This document shows positions 32,501 through 38,643 of a stretch of 38,643 nt of DNA, piece by piece. Origin of the DNA: an uncultured Lachnospiraceae bacterium (GTDB taxonomy: Bacteria; Bacillota; Clostridia; Lachnospirales; Lachnospiraceae); contig CACYEN010000176.1 of NCBI GenBank assembly GCA_902773435.1, forward strand, positions 1 to 38,643, in the 5' to 3' direction. Within the stretch, counting starts at the first letter, position 1, and each line of letters starts with the position of its first letter. Both the position numbers and the translations under genes were made by a program. Below the pieces are notes generated by a model. The model was not told where the DNA came from and did not search any database. It saw only the letters and a program-made list of their open reading frames with translations.

Positions 32501-33905
32501 GGACGAGCAGGGCGTCGCGCAGGCCTACACGGAGGTGATCTTCGGGAAAGGCCAGACCTTCAAGGCCGGAACGATCGGGACGGTCGCGGACAAGACCGCA
32601 TTCGGCTACGCGCTCCACTACTTCGAGGAGAAGGGCGTCACGAAGAAACGCTGCGAGCTCGAGAGGCTGGCGGCGGGCTGCGTCGGGGTGAGGCGCACGA
32701 CAGGGCAGCACCCGGGCGGCGTCATCGTGCTGCCGAAGGGCATGGACATCAACTGGTTCACGCCGGTTCAGCACCCCGCGAACGACGTGAACTCGCCGTT
32801 CATCACGACGCACTTCGATTATCACTCCATCGACACGAACCTGCTGAAGCTCGATATTCTCGGGCACGATGACCCGACGATCATCCGCATGCTGCAGGAC
32901 CTGACGGGGACGGATCCGCATCTCGTCCCGCTCGACGACAAGGGCGTGCTCTCGCTGTTCACGGGGACTGATGCCCTGGGCGTGAAGCCGGAGGACATAG
33001 ACGGATGCAGCCTCGGGACGCTCGGTGTGCCCGAGTTCGGGACGAACTTCGTCATGGGGATGCTGAGGGACACGAAGCCGAAGACATTTTCGGAACTCAT
33101 CAGGATCTCCGGCCTCTCCCACGGGACGAACGTCTGGCTGGACAACGCCCAGTTCTTCATCAGGAACGGGGACTGCACGCTGGGCACCGCGATCTGCACG
33201 CGCGACGACATCATGCTGAACCTGATCCAGTGGGGCGTGGAGCCCGAGCACTCCTTCAAGATCATGGAGTCGGTCAGGAAGGGCAAGGGGCTCACCCCCG
33301 CCCAGGAGGAGGAGATGGCGGAGCACGGCGTGCCCGCCTGGTACATCGAATCCTGCAAGCGGATCAAGTATATGTTCCCGAAGGCCCACGCCGCCGCCTA
33401 CGTCATGAACGCCTTCCGGATCGCCTACTACAAGATCAACTACCCGTTGGCCTACTACGCCGCGTTTTTCTCGATCCGCGCGAAGACGTTCGACTACGGC
33501 CGCATGTGTCTCGGGAGCGAGAAGCTCGAGTACTACGCGGACGAGATCAGGAGGAACCCGAACCCGACCGCGAAGGAGCAGGATGAGTTCGACGACATGA
33601 AGCTCGTGCGGGAAATGTACGCGAGGGGCTTTGAGTTCTGCAGGATAGACCTCTATGAGGCCCGGGCGACCCGGTGCAGGATCGTCGACGGGAAGATCAT
33701 GCCCCCGCTATCCTCGATCAGCGGGATGGGCGACACGCAGGCCTACGCGGTCGAGGAGGAGGCGAAGAAGGGGCCGTTCCTCTCGAAGGACGACTTCCGG
33801 GAGCGGACGCGGGTCTCGAAGACGATCATCGACCTGCTGGAGGAGTACGGCATTCTCGGGGACATCCCCGAGAGCAACCAGATCTCGCTCTTTGATCTGG
33901 CTTAA
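29502..33905 (+). CDS. polC: DNA polymerase III PolC with degenerate proofreading domain
   Basis: The replicative polymerase of low-GC Gram-positives, 1467 residues, normal for the family. The N-terminal domain (to about 225) is followed by an OB domain (235-340), then a PHP domain split by an inserted exonuclease domain. PHP residues are present (ELHCHTQMSD, AITDHG, YGMEAY, then CDVHF). The exonuclease insert spans about 440-605, but motif I reads VVFQTVTTG (Gln446, Val448) instead of D-x-E, motif II has Glu531 instead of Asp, and the final H-x-A-x-x-D reads MRAFP. The zinc site (Cys933 onward: CGKC, CGC, CPVCG) and catalytic Asp993/Asp995 (PDIDLNF) are intact, as is the SRGSVGSS loop. Polymerase activity is expected; DEDDh proofreading is not. 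The ATG follows ggagggg. Confidence 0.95.
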   Translation: MGSGLRSFSETFPGLDLDRKIADLLDYVTVERVTVNSARTRLRVYVLSDNWLKKTHVRKIEAAIAAKMFGDGRGDVRLIERFRLSSSYTPENFYRVYRPSMSFELKEVSPILNQAFLHSEVVFPSPSEILVRIPDNPVCAREEERLLGYFEKVFCERAGFPALTIRTELRREDAKKLFEDDDRRIEEKVRLVTEASSGRQAARSAEKKLPKKEEKVYRRQTGRQSDPDVIYGRGFDDEPVPIDSLGEDPREVTVRGEVFGSEMRDTRNGRIIMTVSVTDYTDSLRFKLWVDKGEEGEFLAVFKNGGTFLIKGFMDLDPYDRELMIKSVYGIRKIPPFRGAREDTAPEKRVELHCHTQMSDMDAVSSAKDIVKQAYRFGMKAIAITDHGVVQAFPEAWKTIGGKGGIPKDADMKIIYGMEAYLVDDTKNLVGGDMSGSIHGPAVVFQTVTTGQSPLVHEIIEIAAVKIEDGRITEDFSTLVRPERPIPFSIQTETGITDDMVASSPGLKDALEGLLEFAGDLTLISYDAGMELNFLYTSCGKLGLPAPAGTTVDIAAVARYMVPDLGKIRFRTLVRHMKVNCADEMRAFPRAQSMGFVWLRLLDLMEDAGITTYRELNERGTVSVDRIRNLRYYHAILLAKNETGRRNLYTLVSESHLKYFKLRPRIPKSVLNRYREGLVLGSACSAGELYRAIVEGASDSEIAGIVRYYDYLEIQPTENNDYLMSDPKSGIRTREDLENINRRIVRLGDEFGKPVCATCDVHFLNPEDWIYRAIIQAGHGYKDEDGQPPLYLRTTDEMLDEFAYLGPEKCREVVITNTIRVADMIEKISPIYPDKCPPSIPHSEEDLQNMCYETAKEWYGDPLPDVVAARLDRELGSIIRNGYAVMYIIAQKLVDKSNEDGYLVGSRGSVGSSFAATMSRITEVNPLPPHYRCGKCRYSEFDSEETRAAHAEGRCGCDMPDKICPVCGEPLIKDGFDIPFETFLGFKGDKEPDIDLNFSGDEQGVAQAYTEVIFGKGQTFKAGTIGTVADKTAFGYALHYFEEKGVTKKRCELERLAAGCVGVRRTTGQHPGGVIVLPKGMDINWFTPVQHPANDVNSPFITTHFDYHSIDTNLLKLDILGHDDPTIIRMLQDLTGTDPHLVPLDDKGVLSLFTGTDALGVKPEDIDGCSLGTLGVPEFGTNFVMGMLRDTKPKTFSELIRISGLSHGTNVWLDNAQFFIRNGDCTLGTAICTRDDIMLNLIQWGVEPEHSFKIMESVRKGKGLTPAQEEEMAEHGVPAWYIESCKRIKYMFPKAHAAAYVMNAFRIAYYKINYPLAYYAAFFSIRAKTFDYGRMCLGSEKLEYYADEIRRNPNPTAKEQDEFDDMKLVREMYARGFEFCRIDLYEARATRCRIVDGKIMPPLSSISGMGDTQAYAVEEEAKKGPFLSKDDFRERTRVSKTIIDLLEEYGILGDIPESNQISLFDLA

Positions 33906-33926
33906 AGTAAGAGCGGAGCACGTTAT

Positions 33927-36900
33927 ATGCTGACAATCAGGGAAAAACAGTTTGACTTGAAGATCGAGCCGGGGGAGAGCGCCCGCGGCGTCCTCCACGT
34001 CGAGGCTTCGGGGGGAAAGAAGGTCAGGGGCGAACTCTACACGGACCACGTCAGGATCGTGACGGAGTTCGACCGGTTCTCCGGAAACCGCGTGAAGCTC
34101 CGCTTCGGTGTCGACGCGCACGGCCTTGCCGAGGGGGACATCATCCGGGGGGCGCTGCTTCTCGCGACGGACATGGGGGAATTCAGGATCCCGGTCACGG
34201 CCTGCGTCACGAGGGGAGGCCCTCCGGTCCCCGACGTGAGGGTGAAGACCCTGTCGGGATTCGCGGCCCTCGCGAGGGAGGACGCGGAGACGGCCCTCCG
34301 GGTGTACAGGGAGCCGTCGTTCCGCAGTGTGATTCCCGCCGGGGACACCGGCCTCCGTGCCCTCTTAAGGGGCTTTTCGGAACCCCCCGTGCTGAAGCGG
34401 AATGTCGAGGAATTCCTGGTCGCCTCCGGACATAAGGCGGCGGTCAGGATCCACGCGGACTTCCTGAAGGCGAGGTTCGATTCCCTGACCGGTTCCGTCG
34501 AGGAGGAGATCACGCTCCGCAGGAACACCTGGGGGACCTTTTCGCTCACCGCCTCGTGCCCGGAGGATTTCATCGAGCTTCCGAAGAAGAGGGTCACGGA
34601 TGAGGATTTCGTCGGGATGATCTGCAGGTTCCCCTACCGGATTATCCGGGAGAAACTCGGGAACGGCAGGAGGAGCGCCCGGATCACGCTCGCGGGCGGA
34701 CTTTTGAGGATCGACTTCGTCGTGACCGCCTCGGCGCTCCGGAAGGAAGAGGTTCCCGCCTCCCAGAGGAGGTCGGAGCTCATCATCGGCCTCTCCGACC
34801 TCTGCCTCGACTATGTGATGAGGCTGACGGACGGGAGGCGCTTCGCCGACCAGGCTGATCCGATCATCAATGAGCTGTCCCAGCTCCCGGGAGGGGACGA
34901 CACGGCGCTTAAGCTGCTCCGCGCGCGGACGCTCATGCTCCGGGGCCGGCAGGAAGAGGCGGACGCGCTTCTCGGCGAGATTGGAAAGGCCGGATTCACC
35001 GGCCGGCAGGACGACCTGAAACTTGCATGGAAATACCTGACATCCCTTAAGGCCGGGGACGGGCACTCCTCCGATCTCGGGGGAAGGATGAGGACGCTGC
35101 TCGGCAGGGAGCCGGGGAATTTCCTGGCGGTGAGGCTGACGTTTCTCACAAATCCGGACATCGCCTCCTCCCCGAGGAGAAAGCTCCGGGTGCTCGAGAG
35201 CGCCTACGCGGCCGGCTGCAGGAGTCCCTTCCTCTTCGCGGAGATCATCCCGGAGATCCGGAAGGAGGACTCGTACGTGGCGAGTCTCACGCCCTTCCTG
35301 GTCCACACGCTGCTGTTCGCGGCGAACGGGGGCCATCTGACCGAGGGGCTGGCGCTCCGTGCCGCCTATCTCTCAGCGAACGAGAAGACCTACAGCGAGA
35401 GCCTCTTCCGGATTCTCACGAAGGCCTACGAGACGTGGCCGTCGGACGGCATCCTGGAGGCGATCACCCGCCTGCTGATCAAGGGGCGGGCGGCCGACAG
35501 CCAGAGCTTCTACTGGTACGAGAAGGCGCTGGAGCGGGACATCCGGATCATCCGCCTCTACGAGTACTATATCGAGACGCTGCCGGACAGCCGGCGCGGC
35601 GTCCTGCCCCTCGCGGTCAGGAAGTACTTCGCTATCAGCGACACGCTGTCGGAGAACATGAAGGCGCGCGTCTACGCGAACGTCGTCCGCAACAGGCAGG
35701 AGGACCCTGAAACCTACGGGGAGTACAGGGAGAAAATGGAGGCATTTGCCTTAAGGTCGATGTCGGAGGGCCGGCTGAACGAGGACTTCGCGGTTCTCTA
35801 CCAGAAATTCACGGGGAGGATCCGCAGCCCCGGGATGGCGCGCCGCCTGCTGGACATGATCTTCACGGTGCGCGTCTACACCGACGAGCCCCTCTTCCGG
35901 AAAGTGATCGTGATCCACGACGAGCTCCGGGACGAGGAGACGGCCGTGCTCGTCAGGGGGGCGGCGTATGTCCGCGTCTACTCGGATAACGCGCGGCTCC
36001 TCTTCGAGGACGCCTCGGGGAGAAGATGCGCGGGGACGGCCTACAGGGCGGAGCGGCTGATCGAGACCGAGCCGTTCCTGACCATGTGCAGGAACGCGGG
36101 AGCCGACAGCACCGGCCTCCTCCTGCGCAGGTGCGGGGAGGCGGAAGCTTCCGGGACGGAGAGCGGGGAGACGCTCGGGCTCTGGAGGGAGGTCGCGGGG
36201 AATGATCATTTCACCGACGAATACCGGGCCTCCGCGAGAAAGAAGATCCTGGATTACCTGCTTGCCCACCCCGAGGCGGTTCCGGACGGGATCCCCGCCG
36301 AAGACGTGCTGAGGGACTATATCGAGGCGGGGAAAACCGAGCTGATCAGGATCCTGATCACCGCCGGCAAGTACCGGACCGCCTACGACCTCGCCGTCAG
36401 GTACGGCTTCGAGGGCATCGATCCCGGCATCATGGTGAGGCTCGCGAGCCGCATGATCGACGACAATGAGGGCAGGTACGACGAGGAGCTCGCGCTGTTC
36501 GCGGAGCACGTCTTCAGGCTCGGGAAGTATGACGAGCGGATCCTTTCATATATGACGAAGCATTTCCGGGGCAGTATGGAGGAAATGCTGCTCGTGAGAA
36601 GGAAGGCCGCCGAGTTCTTCATCGACACGTTCCCGATCGACGAGAGGATTCTCTCGAGAGCGGTGTTCACGGGAACCCGCGTCAAAGAGGGACCGGAGAT
36701 CCTGAAGGCCTACAGCGACCGGAAGGGGAGAGGGCGCGTCGTCAGGGGGTACCTCACCCTCGTCTGCGACAGCATCTTCGGGACAGAGGAGACCATCAGC
36801 CCGTTCGAGGCCGCGTGCATTGCCGAGATGATGGAATCGGGCGAGATGACCGACTTCACGATGAAGCTGGCTTACCTGAAATTCTGCGCGGAGAAGGGGA

Positions 36901-37424
36901 ACCTCTCCGTCCGCGAGGAGACGCTCGCCGACCGGATCGTGGAGGAGTGCGTGAAGCGGAATATCCGGTTCAGGTTCTTCCAGAAGCTGCCGGCGTCCCT
37001 CATCGCGGGCTGCAGGCTGACGGACAAGGTGTTCGTGGAACAGAAGGCGGAGCCCGGGGATACCGTGACGCTCAACTACGCGCTCACCGACGGGGAGGAC
37101 ACCGAGAACGCGGTCTTCCGGAGCGAGCCGATGACGCGCGTCATGCGGGGCGTGTTCCAGAGGGTGTTTACGCTGTTCTACGGGGAGGTCCTCACCTACA
37201 CCGTGACCGTCGAGCACGACGGGGAGGAGACGACGGGGCCGGAGCGCTCCGTGTCGTCGCCGTTCGTCGACATGACGGGGAGTTCGGCGTATCAGCGGAT
37301 CAACGGCATCATCAGGGCCGTCATTGAGGGCGACGAGGATGACGCCAGGTCCAGGATTGTGGACTTGAGGCGCGCCCGCCACGTGGCGGAGAGCGTGTTC
37401 ACACTGGAGGAGGAAACGACTTGA
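33927..37424 (+). CDS. DUF5717-family large helical-repeat protein
   Basis: A 1165-residue cytosolic protein with no signal peptide or membrane segments. The first 110 residues or so look like a beta-sandwich (GVLHVEASGGKKVRGELYTDHVRI). A second beta-rich part (about 180-270) follows, and from about 280 to 1030 the sequence is helical with TPR-like units (LKLLRARTLMLRGRQEEADALLGEIGKAG). The end (about 1050-1130) is beta-rich again. I recognise the arrangement as DUF5717, which I know from Lachnospiraceae; no function is established to my knowledge. The stop codon overlaps the TTG start of the next gene (TTGA), so the two products are probably made in fixed ratio and may interact. The ATG follows ggag nine bases upstream, 21 bases after polC. 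Confidence 0.8.
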   Translation: MLTIREKQFDLKIEPGESARGVLHVEASGGKKVRGELYTDHVRIVTEFDRFSGNRVKLRFGVDAHGLAEGDIIRGALLLATDMGEFRIPVTACVTRGGPPVPDVRVKTLSGFAALAREDAETALRVYREPSFRSVIPAGDTGLRALLRGFSEPPVLKRNVEEFLVASGHKAAVRIHADFLKARFDSLTGSVEEEITLRRNTWGTFSLTASCPEDFIELPKKRVTDEDFVGMICRFPYRIIREKLGNGRRSARITLAGGLLRIDFVVTASALRKEEVPASQRRSELIIGLSDLCLDYVMRLTDGRRFADQADPIINELSQLPGGDDTALKLLRARTLMLRGRQEEADALLGEIGKAGFTGRQDDLKLAWKYLTSLKAGDGHSSDLGGRMRTLLGREPGNFLAVRLTFLTNPDIASSPRRKLRVLESAYAAGCRSPFLFAEIIPEIRKEDSYVASLTPFLVHTLLFAANGGHLTEGLALRAAYLSANEKTYSESLFRILTKAYETWPSDGILEAITRLLIKGRAADSQSFYWYEKALERDIRIIRLYEYYIETLPDSRRGVLPLAVRKYFAISDTLSENMKARVYANVVRNRQEDPETYGEYREKMEAFALRSMSEGRLNEDFAVLYQKFTGRIRSPGMARRLLDMIFTVRVYTDEPLFRKVIVIHDELRDEETAVLVRGAAYVRVYSDNARLLFEDASGRRCAGTAYRAERLIETEPFLTMCRNAGADSTGLLLRRCGEAEASGTESGETLGLWREVAGNDHFTDEYRASARKKILDYLLAHPEAVPDGIPAEDVLRDYIEAGKTELIRILITAGKYRTAYDLAVRYGFEGIDPGIMVRLASRMIDDNEGRYDEELALFAEHVFRLGKYDERILSYMTKHFRGSMEEMLLVRRKAAEFFIDTFPIDERILSRAVFTGTRVKEGPEILKAYSDRKGRGRVVRGYLTLVCDSIFGTEETISPFEAACIAEMMESGEMTDFTMKLAYLKFCAEKGNLSVREETLADRIVEECVKRNIRFRFFQKLPASLIAGCRLTDKVFVEQKAEPGDTVTLNYALTDGEDTENAVFRSEPMTRVMRGVFQRVFTLFYGEVLTYTVTVEHDGEETTGPERSVSSPFVDMTGSSAYQRINGIIRAVIEGDEDDARSRIVDLRRARHVAESVFTLEEETT

Positions 37425-38643
37425 CTGAAGTGAGAAACCTGCTTGTCGGGCTGGAGATCGGCGGGGACATTTCCCGGCTGGCCTGCTACGACCGGGCAGC
37501 CGGCGAACCGGTCCCGGTCGCGGTGAAGACCGGGACGAATCTCTACGCGTACCCGACCGTGCTCGTCTTCACCGGCGGCAGGGATGAATGGCACATCGGA
37601 TATGAGGCGGAATACTTCGCGGGACAGGACTCCGTCCTGCGCCTGCCCCCGATCCTCGACGCCGCCGACAGCGGGACGGTGATCCGGGCCGGTGGCAGGG
37701 AGATGCAGCCCTATGAGGTCATCGCGGTCTTTATCGCGGAGTCGCTGAAGATGCTCGGGATCCCCGACCTCCTGAGGGGAATCCGGGGAATCTGTGTCAC
37801 GACGGAGAACCTCACGGAGAGAAGGGCCGTCGCGGTCCGGAGAGCGCTGCTCAGCCTCGGCTTCCCGGCGGACAGCTGTTTTGTCCAGGAATTCAGGGAG
37901 AGCTTCTTCTACTTCGGCTACAGCAGGAGGCCCGAGATCACCGTCCGGAACATGGGGCTTCTCCGGTTCCGGGAGGACAGCGTGGAATTCTTCTCCATGA
38001 CGGATATGAGGAACGGCGGGCTCTCCCGCGTCACGGTCGACGAGAGGGGGACGAAGGCGCTCCCGGCCGATCCCGCGGCGAGGGACGAGGCCCTCGGCGC
38101 GGCGGTGGATGAATGGATGGAGGCCGGGACTTACTCGGGCCTCTTCATAACCGGCGGAGGCTTCAGCGGGGACTGGGCTAAGGAATCCGTCCGGGCGATG
38201 AGCCGCACCGGCGCCCGCGTCTTCGTCGAGGACTGCCTGTTCGTGCTGGGGGCCTGCTGCGCGGCGGCCGAGAGGATCGAGAAGAAGGCCTTAAGGAACA
38301 GGCTCTACATGGGGCCGGACATGGTCAGGACGTCGGTCGGAATCGACGTGAGCGACTGCGGGAAGCCCTCCGTGTATCCCCTGATCCGCGCCGGAAGGAA
38401 CTGGTACGAGGAGGAGGCCGAGTGCCAGGTCATCCTGGACGACCGGCGGGAGGTCGCGGTCACGGCGGTCCCCATGGAGGGGACGGGGCGGAGAACCGTG
38501 CGGATCGAGCTCTCCGGCCTTCCGGAGAGACCGGATCTCGCGACCCGGCTTCGGATCCGCGCGTTCTGCACGGGGAGAAATGAATGCCTTGTCACGGCGG
38601 AGGACATGGGATTCGGCGAGATGTTCGCCTCGTCGGGCATGAC
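37421..38643 (+). CDS. DUF5716-family, Hsp70/actin-like protein (3' end outside the window)
   Basis: The frame is open from TTG at 37421 to the end of the window, giving 407 complete codons. It starts after aggagg at seven-base spacing and overlaps the DUF5717 stop. The sequence resembles an Hsp70/actin ATPase domain: phosphate-1-like VGLEIGGDISRLACYD near the N-terminus, YPTVLVF, an inserted VIAVFIAESLKMLGI segment as in DnaK, ICVTTENLTERRAVAVRRAL, and adenosine-motif-like LFITGGGFSGDWAKE about residues 240-255. A beta-rich substrate-type domain then begins (VRTSVGIDVSDCGKPSVYPLI). I identify it as DUF5716, usually found beside DUF5717. The classical DLGTT is not conserved, so ATP binding is uncertain. 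GTG at 37430 is an alternative start. Confidence 0.78.
   Translation, partial: MTEVRNLLVGLEIGGDISRLACYDRAAGEPVPVAVKTGTNLYAYPTVLVFTGGRDEWHIGYEAEYFAGQDSVLRLPPILDAADSGTVIRAGGREMQPYEVIAVFIAESLKMLGIPDLLRGIRGICVTTENLTERRAVAVRRALLSLGFPADSCFVQEFRESFFYFGYSRRPEITVRNMGLLRFREDSVEFFSMTDMRNGGLSRVTVDERGTKALPADPAARDEALGAAVDEWMEAGTYSGLFITGGGFSGDWAKESVRAMSRTGARVFVEDCLFVLGACCAAAERIEKKALRNRLYMGPDMVRTSVGIDVSDCGKPSVYPLIRAGRNWYEEEAECQVILDDRREVAVTAVPMEGTGRRTVRIELSGLPERPDLATRLRIRAFCTGRNECLVTAEDMGFGEMFASSGM

Noticed and set aside
29640-33389. A 1249-codon open frame antisense to polC
   Set aside because: It is a GC-rich codon shadow with no ribosome site or recognisable domain, and composition is Arg/Val/Asp/His-rich as expected from the complement of polC codons.

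Overview
The window (about 38.6 kb, GC-rich, strongly GC-ending codons) looks like chromosomal core and accessory-core DNA of a Gram-positive bacterium of the Firmicutes, most likely a high-GC member of the Lachnospiraceae. The grounds are a PolC-type replicase, a CIRCE operator, sigma-A promoters (TTGACA/TATAAT), aggagg ribosome sites, a standalone clostridial-type AICAR formyltransferase, and the adjacent large protein pair I recognise as DUF5717/DUF5716, which I know from Lachnospiraceae. No phage, insertion sequence, CRISPR array or integrase was seen.

Layout. Positions 1-3971: the 3' end of purH, a class II aldolase-like gene with altered active-site residues, convergent ilvE and a small membrane protein, then a nitroreductase-family gene. 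Positions 3972-5366: a tRNA-Gly(GCC) with its own promoter and terminator, an unexplained promoter upstream of it, and a DUF937 protein. Positions 5567-18512: a long same-strand envelope region with an MdoB/LtaS-like phosphoglycerol transferase, an S66 (MccF/LD-carboxypeptidase) peptidase, a zinc-ribbon DUF4428 protein, two different L,D-transpeptidases (the second with a 59-residue Asp/Glu/Tyr tail), a CbxX/SpoVK-type AAA+ ATPase, a shikimate-kinase-like protein and a large secreted papain-like protease. Positions 18590-22415 (minus strand): a complete polyamine ABC transporter, potABCD, with overlapping genes. Lon is divergent from it and has a CIRCE operator just downstream of its promoter. 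Positions 25322-38643: a tightly packed run malQ-thyA-folA-ispG-polC-DUF5717-DUF5716, the last gene leaving the window.

The most striking observation is in polC. The inserted 3'-5' exonuclease (DnaQ-like, DEDDh) domain is present at full length, but all five canonical catalytic residues appear to be replaced, while the polymerase PDID motif, the zinc-binding cysteines and the PHP residues are retained. If right, the replicative polymerase of this organism cannot proofread with its own DEDDh domain. Other points worth checking are the aldolase with a metal-ligand His to Arg change, heat-shock (HrcA) control of lon with a terminator-like hairpin in the leader, the acidic/tyrosine tail of the second L,D-transpeptidase, and the DUF5717/Hsp70-like DUF5716 pair joined by a TTGA stop/start overlap. 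All family names come from reading the translated sequence by eye; no database search was run.
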